Positions 1-8,595 are shown, counted from the first letter of the stretch. The stretch: DNA of 64,000 nucleotides from Hyphomicrobiales bacterium (GCA_002400845.2 NVRK02000095.1:28095-92094), one strand, 5' to 3'. The notes: generated from the letters alone by a model not told the origin. A program made the numbers and translations.

Positions 1-1018
1 ACTCTGCCATTGCCGCCATAGGTACAACTGCAAAGGCTTCGTTTATTTCCCAAAGATCAACATCGCTAATCTTTAGGCCAGCTTTGTTAAGTGCATTGGT
101 AATTGCGCCAACGGGCGCTGTGGTAAACCATTGCGGCTCGTGGCTGTTACTGCCATGGCTTAGAATACGAGCGATAATATTAGCGCCAGATTTTTTAGCA
201 TCGCTTTCGCGCATTAATACAAGAGCGGCCGCTCCGTCAGAAATTGATGAAGCATTTGCGGCTGTTACTGTTCCGTCTTTTTTAAATACTGGTTTTAAAC
301 GAGGAATTTTGTCTGGCATTGCTTTGCCAACTTGTTCGTCTAATTCAACAATTGTATCGCCTTTACGAGTGGAAATCGTAATTGGGGTTACTTCATCTTT
401 ATAAGCATCAGTCGATTGTGCCGCTTTAGCACGTGCCAAACTAGTGATTGCAAACTCATCTTGGGCTTCGCGCGTGAATTTATATTTGTCTGCGCATGTT
501 TCGGCAAATACGCCCATGGCTTGGCCTTGTTCATATGCATCTTCAAGGCCATCACGCATCATATGGTCCACAGCATTAGAATGGCCTAATCTGGCACCCA
601 TGCGCATGTTTGGAAGCATGTAAGGTGCTTGCGTCATGCTTTCCATGCCGCCAGCAATTAAGATGTTGCCATTATGTGCTAGCAATTGGTCATGGGCCAT
701 CATTGCCGCTTTCATGCCAGAGCCACACATTTTGTTTATGGTAACAGCAGGAACGCCTTTGCCTAAACCGCCGTGAAAACCAGCTTGACGGGCAGGGGCT
801 TGGCCTTGGCCAGCAGAAAGCACATTGCCCATGATGTTTTCAGAAACATCTTCTCCTGAAATATTCGCTGATTTTAAAGCGGCTGCAATTGCAACGCCAC
901 CTAATTGGCTTGCAGTTTTTGAGGTTAAACTGCCCATAAAACTGCCTATGGGCGTGCGTGCCATGCCTACAATTACAATTGGGTCTCTTTGGGCGGCTTT
1001 TGGGTCGTTGTTGCTCAT
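1..1018 (-). CDS. Acetyl-CoA acetyltransferase (thiolase), 3' end outside window
   Basis: Thiolase that condenses or cleaves acyl-CoA (acetoacetyl-CoA formation in ketone/PHA metabolism or beta-oxidation). Translating the minus strand from ATG at 1018 gives 339 codons that run off the window, of about 390 usual for the family. The start has a strong ribosome binding site (GGAGG, 5 nt before ATG). The nucleophile motif INKMCGSGMK is present with Cys98, as are the SISDGAAALVLM stretch and the NEAFA motif near the window edge. The C-terminal His and Cys motifs lie outside. It is transcribed away from the LysR gene at 1172, which could regulate it. Whether it is the PhaA/AtoB biosynthetic type or a degradative thiolase cannot be decided from this part. 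Confidence 0.95.
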   Translation of the reverse strand, partial: MSNNDPKAAQRDPIVIVGMARTPIGSFMGSLTSKTASQLGGVAIAAALKSANISGEDVSENIMGNVLSAGQGQAPARQAGFHGGLGKGVPAVTINKMCGSGMKAAMMAHDQLLAHNGNILIAGGMESMTQAPYMLPNMRMGARLGHSNAVDHMMRDGLEDAYEQGQAMGVFAETCADKYKFTREAQDEFAITSLARAKAAQSTDAYKDEVTPITISTRKGDTIVELDEQVGKAMPDKIPRLKPVFKKDGTVTAANASSISDGAAALVLMRESDAKKSGANIIARILSHGSNSHEPQWFTTAPVGAITNALNKAGLKISDVDLWEINEAFAVVPMAAMAE

Positions 1019-1171
1019 CTTATCCTCCAATAATGACTTTGTGCAAAATTGCGCACAAATTTGGCGCTATGCTTTTGTATAGTGTACATGAATTTTATGA
1101 TCTTTAAATGGCTGACATTTCGCTTTTGGATGTGTATAAATGCACAGATAGAGGTCTATGTCTGGTGATTT

Positions 1172-2056
1172 ATGAATTGGGATGATTTAAAAATATTTTT
1201 AACATTGGCGCGATGCGAGCGTTTGAGTGAGGCTGGAAGACAGCTAAAAATTGACCATTCTACTGTTGCAAGACGTATCAAAAGCCTTGAACAATCACTT
1301 TCTACGCAATTGTTTGAGCGCCAGCCCTCTGGTTATTTTATAACTTCTTCTGGGCGAGAACTGCTTGAACATGCTGAAAATATTGAAGCCAATGTAATCG
1401 CGGCTGAAAATGCAGTTGTTGACAAACGTATGCAATTGTCTGGCCCTGTTAGGGTAGCCGCGCCAGAAGGCATTGCGGCCTTTGCAATTGCTAAAGCGGC
1501 GCAACAATTGTGCGATAAAAATCCTAGTTTGAAAATTCAACTTGTTACCAATGCACAGCGTTATTCGTTATCAAAGCGCGAGGCCGACTTTTTGGTAACG
1601 GTATCACGGCCAAAAGCTGGGCGTATAAAAATTCAAAAAATTGTTGATGTGCCACTGCATATTTATGGGACTAGAGACTATTTAGAAAATAAACCGCCGG
1701 TTAATTCACTTGAGGATTTGAAAAAGCTTAGTTATATTTCTTATGTGCCTGAACTCTTGCCAGAAAAAGAATTGGATTATTTGTCGGATTTAAGTGTTGC
1801 TTTAGATCCACAACTCACAGCGACCAGTGTGCATGTTCAAGCAGCTGCTATTTTGAACAATGCTGGCATTGGTATCATGCATGATTTTATGGCGGCGCCG
1901 CACGCTAGCTTAGTTAAATTACTGCCCGATGAAATATCTTTAACGCGTACTTTATGGGGCGTGGTGCATGAAGATCACCAACATGTTGAACGCACTAAAG
2001 TTACCTCTGAAGCGATTGTTGAGGGTATTAGGAAATTGGTTTTGCAGGGCTCATAA
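1172..2056 (+). CDS. LysR-family transcriptional regulator
   Basis: DNA-binding regulator of 294 aa, the normal LysR length. The N-terminal winged HTH (residues about 1-60) includes LSEAGRQLKIDHSTVARRIK followed by the wing region ending FITSSGRELL. The rest is a periplasmic-binding-protein-like effector domain of the LysR substrate type. The short region GRQLKIDHSTVARR is typical of a subgroup often found beside SDR or thiolase genes. It is divergent from the thiolase (153 bp between starts) and upstream of an SDR gene in the same direction, so either or both may be targets. The effector is unknown. Confidence 0.93.
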   Translation: MNWDDLKIFLTLARCERLSEAGRQLKIDHSTVARRIKSLEQSLSTQLFERQPSGYFITSSGRELLEHAENIEANVIAAENAVVDKRMQLSGPVRVAAPEGIAAFAIAKAAQQLCDKNPSLKIQLVTNAQRYSLSKREADFLVTVSRPKAGRIKIQKIVDVPLHIYGTRDYLENKPPVNSLEDLKKLSYISYVPELLPEKELDYLSDLSVALDPQLTATSVHVQAAAILNNAGIGIMHDFMAAPHASLVKLLPDEISLTRTLWGVVHEDHQHVERTKVTSEAIVEGIRKLVLQGS

Positions 2057-2078
2057 TTTTAGTAAATTTAGTACACGC

Positions 2079-2095
2079 GCAAGAATCGGATTGTT
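2079..2095. promoter_or_regulatory. 17-bp dyad-like operator candidate, copy 1 (before SDR)
   Basis: The sequence GCAAGAATCGGATTGTT occurs here and again, identically, at 2997-3013. Within it, CAAGAATC and GATTGTT(T) form an imperfect palindrome around a central G. This copy ends 56 nt before the SDR start and is flanked by a further inverted repeat, ACACGC (2073-2078) and GCGTGT (2102-2107). The position and symmetry suit a dimeric regulator site. The regulator is unknown; the adjacent LysR protein is a candidate. Confidence 0.45.
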
Positions 2096-2151
2096 TAGTG
2101 TGCGTGTTTAGATGTTTAACGTTCCTGTTAAAAACAATAGGAATATAAACT

Positions 2152-2919
2152 ATGCAATTAAAAGATAAGACGATTATTATAACAGGTGCCAGCAGTGGTA
2201 TTGGAAAAGCAGCGGCTATATTATTTGCCAATGAAGGTGCAAATATAGTTTTAGGCGCACGCCGTGAAAAAGAATTATCTTCAGTCTCCAGCTCTATAAA
2301 TGAATCAGATTGTGTAGGTAAGGCTGTCTATCTTTGTGGTGATGTTTGTGACGAAAATTATGCCAAGTCTTTAGTAGAATTGGCCGTGGATACATATGGT
2401 GGCTTAGACGCAGCCTTTAACAATGCTGGAATTATGGGAGACATGATCTCGATACCAAAAATGGAATCTGATAATTGGAATACTGTTATTAGTACCAATC
2501 TGAGTAGTGCGTTTTATGCGGCAAAGTACCAAATTCCCGCTATGAAGAAATCTCGTGCTGGATCGATAATTTTTACGTCCAGTTTCGTTGGCACTACCGC
2601 ATCACTTCCTGGAATGGGGGCATATGCAGCCAGTAAAGCTGGGCTAATTGGCCTCACGCAAACATTGGCTGTGGAACATGGTGCAGACGGTATTCGTACA
2701 AATGCATTGTTGCCCGGTGGTACCAAAACAGCCATGGCAGGTGATATAGACAATAACCCTGAGCAGTTGGAGTTCTTGAATAATCTTCATGCCTTAAAAC
2801 GCTTGGCAGAACCAGAAGAAATTGCACATGCTGCAATGTTTTTGGCGTCTGATAATTCTAGTTTTGTTACGGGTAGTACCTTCATTGTGGATGGTGGGAA
2901 TTCTGTAAACAAAGTCTAA
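2152..2919 (+). CDS. SDR-family NAD(P)-dependent oxidoreductase
   Basis: Short-chain dehydrogenase of 255 aa, the classical length. The cofactor motif TGASSGIG is at residues 11-18, NNAG is near residue 90, the catalytic Ser lies in FTSSFVG, and YAASK gives the Tyr/Lys pair near residues 156-160. The C-terminal pattern (FLASDNSSFVTGSTFIVDGG) is typical of glucose/3-oxoacyl-ACP reductase-like SDRs. The substrate cannot be inferred. It stands alone between the LysR gene and the Ada-domain operon, and shares an exact 17-bp upstream repeat with that operon, which suggests co-regulation. Confidence 0.93.
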   Translation: MQLKDKTIIITGASSGIGKAAAILFANEGANIVLGARREKELSSVSSSINESDCVGKAVYLCGDVCDENYAKSLVELAVDTYGGLDAAFNNAGIMGDMISIPKMESDNWNTVISTNLSSAFYAAKYQIPAMKKSRAGSIIFTSSFVGTTASLPGMGAYAASKAGLIGLTQTLAVEHGADGIRTNALLPGGTKTAMAGDIDNNPEQLEFLNNLHALKRLAEPEEIAHAAMFLASDNSSFVTGSTFIVDGGNSVNKV

Positions 2920-2944
2920 AATGTAATTTATTTTTAGCCATTAT

Positions 2945-2973
2945 TGCGCCGGTGCAATTGTTGTATCGGCGCA
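2945..2973 (+). terminator. Hairpin after SDR gene
   Basis: TGCGCCG (2945-2951) pairs perfectly with CGGCGCA (2967-2973) across a 15-nt loop, 25 nt after the SDR stop. The following sequence is AT-rich but lacks a clean T run, so it may be a weak terminator or an mRNA 3' end. Confidence 0.4.
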
Positions 2974-2996
2974 TAAAGCTCTAAAATTATAGATGT

Positions 2997-3013
2997 GCAA
3001 GAATCGGATTGTT
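2997..3013. promoter_or_regulatory. 17-bp dyad-like operator candidate, copy 2 (before Ada-domain gene)
   Basis: Exact second copy of the 17-mer at 2079-2095. It ends 64 nt before the Ada-domain start. Including the next G, the dyad is CAAGAATC-G-GATTGTTG, whose arms agree at 7 of 8 positions. Copy 1 is similarly placed relative to the SDR start. Confidence 0.45.
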
Positions 3014-3077
3014 GGCGCGGTTGTATTTTCGTATATTCAAAAATAGGAAAGTAACTGAAAATCTATCGGGAGGTTCC

Positions 3078-3353
3078 ATGCAAAAAGAAACTACAATTGA
3101 TGAAAATGACCCTAGATGGTTGTCTGTTTTAGCGAGGGAAAACTTAGGTGTTCCGCCATTTTTGTACGCTGTTAAAACGATGGGCATCTATTGTTTAATT
3201 GGATGTTCGTCACGTGCGCCATTGCTAAAAAATGTTGAATTTTTTGATTTGCCAGAACAGGCAGAGCAAGCAGGGCATAGAGCCTGCAAAAAGTGCAAGC
3301 CAAACCAAAATTGGAAATCTCATACTTTAAAAGTGCTGGGGTTGTTCAAATGA
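3078..3353 (+). CDS. Stand-alone Ada N-terminal (methylphosphotriester-sensing) domain protein
   Basis: A 91-aa protein that matches only the N-terminal zinc domain of Ada. Key residues are Cys39 and Cys43 (GIYCLIGC) and Cys70 and Cys73 (ACKKC), each one residue from the E. coli Ada ligands Cys38, 42, 69 and 72. In Ada, Cys38 accepts a methyl group from a DNA phosphotriester. Both the AraC-type HTH and the O6-methylguanine methyltransferase domain are missing, so this is a sensor/repair module without its usual output. The start at 3078 follows CGGGAGG; a longer frame back to 3009 lacks a good site. The stop overlaps the next gene by 4 bases (ATGA), indicating translational coupling to the oxygenase. 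Confidence 0.85.
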   Translation: MQKETTIDENDPRWLSVLARENLGVPPFLYAVKTMGIYCLIGCSSRAPLLKNVEFFDLPEQAEQAGHRACKKCKPNQNWKSHTLKVLGLFK

Positions 3354-4072
3354 GTGAAGCCATTTTATCACTTGCAGTGCGCTTAGATAATGTGGATCGT
3401 GTTTTACTTAAGAGCGATTTAAACGTTTTTGGTAATGCTAAAATTAATTGTCTATTGAACACAGATGAGTGTGATACATTAAAAAATCTATATGGGCAGG
3501 ATGACAAATTTCGCAGTCACATACAAATGGCAAGACATGGCTTTGGTAAAGGCGAGTATAAATATTTCAAGTATCCACTGCCAGATATAGTCGAGGAATT
3601 GAGGGTGGGGCTGTATCCGCTTTTAGTATCTATCGCGAATAGTTGGCATGAGCGCATGGGAATAGAGATAAGATTTCCTGCCGCCCACGATGATTATATT
3701 TATGAATGTCATTCAGCTGGGCAATTGAGGCCCACACCGCTTTTGTTGCAATATGGAAAAGATGATTTTAACTGTCTTCATCAAGATGTTTATGGCGATT
3801 TACTGTTTCCATTGCAGGTAGCAATATTACTGTCATCGCCAGTTGATGACTTTAAGGGTGGTGAATTTGTGCATACAGAACAACGCCCTAGGATGCAAAG
3901 CAAGGCAGAAGTTATTTCGCTTAATAAAGGTGATGCTGTTATTTTTGCTGTAAGGAACAGGCCAGTCCAAGGCGTGAAACGAGACTATCGTGTGACAATG
4001 AGGCATGGGGTAAGCCGAATAAGAGAAGGTCAGCGGCATACACTCGGCATCATATTCCACGACGCTAATTAG
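3350..4072 (+). CDS. 2OG-Fe(II) oxygenase family protein coupled to Ada domain
   Basis: A 240-aa protein with a C-terminal non-haem iron/2-oxoglutarate dioxygenase fold. His144-x-Asp146 (CLHQDVYGDLLFP) and His219 are the likely iron ligands, and Arg229 sits ten residues after the distal His, as expected for 2OG binding. The stretch GDAVIF is also typical of the family. It is not an obvious AlkB by its motifs, but translational coupling to an Ada-type methylation sensor points to alkylation-damage repair; this is inference. The alternative is a hydroxylase acting on protein or a small molecule. ATG at 3350 is preferred because it overlaps the upstream stop. Confidence 0.82.
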   Translation: MSEAILSLAVRLDNVDRVLLKSDLNVFGNAKINCLLNTDECDTLKNLYGQDDKFRSHIQMARHGFGKGEYKYFKYPLPDIVEELRVGLYPLLVSIANSWHERMGIEIRFPAAHDDYIYECHSAGQLRPTPLLLQYGKDDFNCLHQDVYGDLLFPLQVAILLSSPVDDFKGGEFVHTEQRPRMQSKAEVISLNKGDAVIFAVRNRPVQGVKRDYRVTMRHGVSRIREGQRHTLGIIFHDAN

Positions 4073-4227
4073 CATTTTAAACGCTCTTCTATTTAATTCA
4101 AATTGTATCACCATCGCGTGAAGTGGGGCGCTGCTGACAATAATTGTCACCACATAATGACATTGTTTACCAACCGCGCGGCCAAATTGGTTTAAGCGCA
4201 TGGGTGAATGATTTAGAGGAGGTGAAA

Positions 4228-5550
4228 ATGCCTGTTGTTCCAAAGCAAAATATTACACAAAAGAACTTAAATCAGTCGAAAAATGGATTAGCGTTTTATG
4301 AGTTGGTTCGTAAGCGTTCAATGCAATTGGTTATAGGCCTAACGCCAGAAGATATGATGTTGCAATCTATGGAAGATGCCAGTCCTGCTAAATGGCATTT
4401 AGCACATACGACTTGGTTCTTTGAAGAATTTATTCTTAAGGTTAAAGATGCAGATTATGTGTCACCAGATGAGCGTTTTGCATTTTTATTCAACTCTTAT
4501 TACGTGAATGCTGGTCCGCGTCATGCGCGCTCACAAAGGGGACTAATTTCAACGCCTGATGTTAATTCGGTCATGGCATATCGCGATCATGTAGATGATG
4601 CGATCAGTGATTTATGTACGCAAGTTCGAGATGATAAAAAAGAGCTTTTAGACCTTGTAGAGTTGGGCTGTCATCACGAAATGCAGCACCAAGAATTGTT
4701 GGTGACAGACTTGCTGCATGGGTTTTCGTATAATCCATTATTGCCAGCTTTTAGTGCACCAGAACCAATGTCTGTAAGGGATGCTGTTCCTTTGAACTGG
4801 ATAGAGCATGAAGGCGGTTTATTTGAAATTGGACATGATGGTAATGGCTTTTCTTATGACTGCGAAATGCCGCGTCATAAAGCATTTTTTAATCCGTTTA
4901 AAATTGCAACGCGTCCAGTAACCAATAGCGAATGGATAAAGTTTATTGACGCCGGTGGTTATGAAGATGCAACGCTGTGGTTGTCTGATGGTTGGGCGAC
5001 TTGCGAACGCGAAAAATGGGATTGTCCGCTTTATTGGTGGCAACAAGATGGTGTTTGGTGGACCTATACATTGCGAGGGCCGCAAGAGGTAAATCTAAAC
5101 GCGCCTGTTGTGCATATCAGTTATTATGAAGCTGATGCTTATGCGCGTTTTGTTGATAAGCGCTTACCCACAGAAGCCGAGTGGGAATTGGTTGCGCGTG
5201 ATATTCCAATTGAAGGTAATTTTTTGGATGATGAAGTATATCGTCCTTTACCCACTGGACCCACTGGATCCTCTGGTCCTGCGGCTAGTTCTAATGACGC
5301 TTTAAAAGGCCAGCAATTTTGGGGGGATGTTTGGGAGTGGACGCAAAGTCCGTTCACCCCTTATCCAGGATTTAAAAAACCCGAGGGCACGATTGGCGAA
5401 TATAATGGCAAGTTTATGAGCAACCAATATGTGCTGCGAGGTGGGTCTTGCGTCACGCCAAAGGCGCAAATTCGCTCTACCTATCGTACCTTCTTTTATC
5501 CGCATCAGCGTTGGCAGATGTTGGGTCTTAGACTTGCGTCAGATGTTTAA
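4228..5550 (+). CDS. egtB: Ergothioneine biosynthesis protein EgtB
   Basis: Iron-dependent sulfoxide synthase that joins hercynine (N-alpha-trimethylhistidine) to a cysteine-containing thiol with O2 in ergothioneine synthesis. The protein is 440 aa. An N-terminal DinB-type domain has KWHLAHTTWFFEEF and the metal motif HHEMQHQEL, giving the three-His iron site. The C-terminal half is an FGE-sulfatase fold with LPTEAEWE, GDVWEWT and the ending RGGSCVTPKAQIRSTYR. ATG at 4228 follows AGGAGGTGAAA, an excellent ribosome binding site; upstream in-frame TTG codons lack one. egtD follows 37 bp downstream. Confidence 0.95.
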   Translation: MPVVPKQNITQKNLNQSKNGLAFYELVRKRSMQLVIGLTPEDMMLQSMEDASPAKWHLAHTTWFFEEFILKVKDADYVSPDERFAFLFNSYYVNAGPRHARSQRGLISTPDVNSVMAYRDHVDDAISDLCTQVRDDKKELLDLVELGCHHEMQHQELLVTDLLHGFSYNPLLPAFSAPEPMSVRDAVPLNWIEHEGGLFEIGHDGNGFSYDCEMPRHKAFFNPFKIATRPVTNSEWIKFIDAGGYEDATLWLSDGWATCEREKWDCPLYWWQQDGVWWTYTLRGPQEVNLNAPVVHISYYEADAYARFVDKRLPTEAEWELVARDIPIEGNFLDDEVYRPLPTGPTGSSGPAASSNDALKGQQFWGDVWEWTQSPFTPYPGFKKPEGTIGEYNGKFMSNQYVLRGGSCVTPKAQIRSTYRTFFYPHQRWQMLGLRLASDV

Positions 5551-5587
5551 ACAAAACTTTAATAGTTAATTAAATCATAGGCTTATT

Positions 5588-6589
5588 ATGCATACTAAAA
5601 ATTTAAAAGATATTTCAAAGTTGTCGAATGTTAATAAAAATTACGACCTTACTTTTACAAAATCCATTTTGTTTGGATTGAAAGCACGGCAAAAAACCAT
5701 CGAGAGTAAATGGCTTTACGATGAAAATGGTTCCAAAATTTTCGATGCTATTACTGAACTGGAAGAATATTATCCAACACGTGCAGAGACTGAAATTTTG
5801 CGCAAGTGTTCTGGCGATTTAGCTCAGTTTATATCACCCGATACGGTTATGATTGAGCTTGGAAGTGGCTCAAGTACGAAGACGAGATTGGTGTTGGATG
5901 CTTTGCCAGCGCTTAAACATTATGCGCCATTGGATATATCTAAGGAATATTTAGAGGTGGCGGCGAAGGGCCTATCTGCTGATTATCCTTCTATTGAAGT
6001 TACGCCTATTGTGGCTGATTTAACCAATGAAATGAAGTTGACCAGTGCGTTAGAGGAAATGCCAAAATTGATATTTTTTCCAGGGTCAACCATTGGTAAT
6101 TTTGAAGTGAATGAAGCACGAAAGATGTTGCGCCGTATTGCCAAAATGAAACATGTTGCAGCGTTAGTAGTTGGGTTTGATTTGGTGAAAGATACTTCAA
6201 AACTTATTAGAGCTTATGATGACAGTAAGGGCGTGACAGCCATGTTTAATATGAATTTGCTAACACGTATCAATAGAGAATTGCATGCAGATTTTGATTT
6301 AGAAATGTTTTATCATGAAGCGCGCTGGAATGATAAATTAAGCCGCATAGAAATGCACTTGGTTAGTAAATGTAACCAAGATGTTTATCTCTTAGAAGCG
6401 TGCATTAGTTTTAAAGCAGGCGAGACTATTCATACCGAAAACTCGCACAAATACACAGCTGATTCTTTTACCACACTGTCAAAAGAATCAGGTTGGGCTA
6501 TACAAGATATTTGGAATGATGAAGAAGGTTTATTCGCAGTCGCCGTGCTAAAGCCAAGTGGCGAATTTTGCCTTGTTAGCCTTGCTTGA
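5588..6589 (+). CDS. egtD: L-histidine N(alpha)-methyltransferase EgtD
   Basis: SAM-dependent enzyme that trimethylates histidine to hercynine, the substrate of EgtB. It has 333 aa, normal for EgtD. The SAM-binding loop is ELGSGSSTKT, followed by the family motif FFPGSTIGNF and by GFDLVKD. The N-terminal DENGSKIFDAITELEEYYPTR stretch is the usual EgtD signature region, containing YYPTR. With EgtB it forms the two-gene core of bacterial ergothioneine synthesis; EgtA, EgtC and EgtE homologues are not seen here. Its 3' end overlaps a possible convergent gene by 14 bp. Confidence 0.96.
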   Translation: MHTKNLKDISKLSNVNKNYDLTFTKSILFGLKARQKTIESKWLYDENGSKIFDAITELEEYYPTRAETEILRKCSGDLAQFISPDTVMIELGSGSSTKTRLVLDALPALKHYAPLDISKEYLEVAAKGLSADYPSIEVTPIVADLTNEMKLTSALEEMPKLIFFPGSTIGNFEVNEARKMLRRIAKMKHVAALVVGFDLVKDTSKLIRAYDDSKGVTAMFNMNLLTRINRELHADFDLEMFYHEARWNDKLSRIEMHLVSKCNQDVYLLEACISFKAGETIHTENSHKYTADSFTTLSKESGWAIQDIWNDEEGLFAVAVLKPSGEFCLVSLA

Positions 6590-7058
6590 GTAAATTAGAA
6601 ATAGTTCTCTTAACAGGATTTGGAGCAAGTTTTTGCACTGAACCATGATATCTATCAATTAAATTTTCTAATGTATTAGAATATCCAGCAAGAGAATTAT
6701 CTTCCTGCTTGGGTAGCGCTAGTCGAATAAAAAATTTCATCTGTATTGTGATGTCTTCGTTAGTTACAACATGTAACTTTCGAATCGAATCAACAATATT
6801 TTGAATTCTAGAATCAACGTCTTTTATAGCGCCGATATCGGCGTCAATATGAATTAAGTTTTTGAGTAGCATGTTCTGCTCCTCAAAATCTTGAGTAAGT
6901 TTTTTTATCACTACACATTCCCCAATGTAGTCCACGTAAACATCTAAACTGTTGCATACAGTATTTATCGTGGTCGCTTTTTTAGCCTGGCGATCAATAA
7001 TAGTCACCACCTTCGATATAGATGTGGGCTTATTACAGTTATATAAGATTAAATGCAA
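6576..7058 (-). CDS. Hypothetical protein, 160 aa
   Basis: Open frame convergent with egtD, overlapping its last 14 bp. The translation is hydrophilic, with a helical, probably coiled-coil middle (EEQNMLLKNL, DVDSRIQNIVDSIRKL) and no signal peptide or membrane segment. I do not recognise a family. The start is uncertain: the frame begins at a TTG at 7058 without a good ribosome binding site, and in-frame GTG codons a little downstream are alternatives. It is probably real because it is the only long frame in this stretch and its composition is protein-like, but it could be spurious. Confidence 0.45.
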   Translation of the reverse strand: MHLILYNCNKPTSISKVVTIIDRQAKKATTINTVCNSLDVYVDYIGECVVIKKLTQDFEEQNMLLKNLIHIDADIGAIKDVDSRIQNIVDSIRKLHVVTNEDITIQMKFFIRLALPKQEDNSLAGYSNTLENLIDRYHGSVQKLAPNPVKRTISNLLKQG

Positions 7059-7108
7059 GTGTAGTGCCGATATATTGTTGCAACTATACGTGGAATTTAT
7101 TTTATTTA

Positions 7109-7154
7109 CTTAGCGTAAGGCATGTGGTTAACTTAGAGTAAGGTATGTGGTTAA
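7109..7154. repeat. Two adjacent 23-bp direct repeats upstream of LuxR gene
   Basis: Units 7109-7131 and 7132-7154 are back to back and match at 21 of 23 bases. Each has the form CTTAGNGTAAGG followed by NATGTGGTTAA. The array lies in the 511-bp gap (7059-7569) between the unknown gene and the LuxR regulator, about 415 bp before the LuxR start. A related sequence (TAGCGTAAGGC...TTAA) occurs at 46684-46702 before terC. No other gene or RNA is evident in the gap. Confidence 0.6.
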
Positions 7155-7569
7155 ATGTGTGAAGCATTTGATGTTGCTCTTATAATTTAGTTGCGAGTGT
7201 GTTAGATGTTTGTTGCGATAGTAATAAAATAACATGTGTGGGTTGATAAAAGGGGTGTGCCAAATAAAGCGTTCTGGAAGTGTTTTATAGCTAAAATAGC
7301 TTTTCATTTGTTTGTAGGGGATGGGTGAAATGAAATGCAGTTGTATCGATTTTGGGGTTGAGTCTTTTAGATTTTTTTAAACTACTATACTTTAGTTTAT
7401 TGTCGATACAGTCAAAAATCCATAATGTTTAAGTAATATATATGACGTTACAATTGTCTCTTTTGGCTATTCATGTTCGTGTGTACAGTTTTGGTTTACC
7501 TTTTTTTTAAGTGCATAGACTTTGATGCTTTTCGAAGCTTAATAATAAAAAAAAAGAAGACGATGGACT

Positions 7570-8328
7570 ATGGGTGTTGAAAATCAAATTGAGAGTATTG
7601 GTACAGCTGTGAAAAGCACTGGCTTTGCTCTGAACTTAAAAAAGTTACAATCTGTTGAAGATTTGAACGAGGTCGAGTGGATATTGGATCAATTGAGCCA
7701 TGTCTTTGGCTTTGAGAATGCTTTTCTATTAGAGCGCAATAGACTTGGTACGATGCCTGTTAAGGCTTCTGCTGTTTTCGATAATAAATCGGCATTGTCG
7801 CAAAAACGCCAATTGGGTACAGGAGCGTTTGATTTTCAAACACTGTCCCAATTTGTTGGTGTTGGTGGCGCTAAATCACAGCCTTATATTTTGTTAAACG
7901 AATCAACTGATGGCGATTTAACTGAAGTAAATATTCAATATTCTGATGATGTCGCGCAATGTCGTTTCGATGTAATTTTAATTCCAATGCTACCAATTTG
8001 GAGCATTGATTACGTTGTTGGAATGCATGGTAAAAATGTCGACATGTCATTTGAAATACTGGGTAAAATTCATGTTGTCGCACGTGAGTTGAAAAAGGCA
8101 CTGGCAAGATGTCTTAAAAGAGATTTTGATGCTTTGGCGGATCTTAGTAAGCGTGAGCAAGAAGTACTTGCTTGGACCAGTCAAGGTAAGACTAGCTTTG
8201 AAATCGCTGGTATTCTTGAATTAAGCGAACACACAATAAACAATTATATGGCTAATCTGATTAATAAGCTGGGCGCCACCAATCGTAACCATGCTGTTGC
8301 GATCGCTATTCATTTGGGACTTATTTAA
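7570..8328 (+). CDS. LuxR-family regulator, VisN/VisR-like
   Basis: A 252-aa transcription factor with a C-terminal LuxR HTH (about residues 190-252: LSKREQEVLAW, then TSFEIAGILELSEHTINNY). The N-terminal half resembles the autoinducer-binding-like fold found in VisN and VisR, the global motility activators of rhizobia. It sits at the edge of the flagellar locus, where visN-visR stand in S. meliloti, so a motility role is likely. Only one such gene is present, whereas rhizobia use a VisN/VisR pair; the second may lie elsewhere or be absent. No luxI-type synthase is in the window. ATG at 7570 is preceded by an A/G-rich stretch. Confidence 0.8.
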   Translation: MGVENQIESIGTAVKSTGFALNLKKLQSVEDLNEVEWILDQLSHVFGFENAFLLERNRLGTMPVKASAVFDNKSALSQKRQLGTGAFDFQTLSQFVGVGGAKSQPYILLNESTDGDLTEVNIQYSDDVAQCRFDVILIPMLPIWSIDYVVGMHGKNVDMSFEILGKIHVVARELKKALARCLKRDFDALADLSKREQEVLAWTSQGKTSFEIAGILELSEHTINNYMANLINKLGATNRNHAVAIAIHLGLI

Positions 8329-8394
8329 GTATTGCCTCATTTGAATTAGGTTTTTAATTTCGTGAATAAGACCATTAATTTGATGTAATAGAGT

Positions 8395-8595
8395 TTAGGT
8401 TAAAACCGAGCCTATGGTGAAACCTGCTATTGCTATGAATGTGCCAACTGAGAAGCCAAGCGTAAAAATAAACGGTTGGTTCGTCGTCTCAACAAAAGTA
8501 CTTTTAGAAATATTCATTTTGACGGCTTGAAGTAGAGCGTCTTGAAGCTCATTTTTAGACAATTTGTCAATTGGTTTGTTTTTCCAGTGTATCAT
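8395..8595 (-). CDS. Small single-span membrane protein, 66 aa
   Basis: A short protein with a charged N-terminal segment (WKNKPIDKLSKNELQDAL) and a C-terminal hydrophobic span of about 22 residues from FIFTLGF to the end. The WKxKPIDKLxxxEL pattern is common in small conserved alphaproteobacterial proteins of unknown role. ATG at 8595 follows GAAGGG at good spacing. It is transcribed toward the LuxR gene and in the same direction as flgF. No function is assigned. Confidence 0.65.
   Translation of the reverse strand: MIHWKNKPIDKLSKNELQDALLQAVKMNISKSTFVETTNQPFIFTLGFSVGTFIAIAGFTIGSVLT

Noticed and set aside
7570..8328. Quorum-sensing LuxR/LuxI pair
   Set aside because: No luxI-type synthase is nearby and the flagellar context fits a VisN/VisR-like regulator better.
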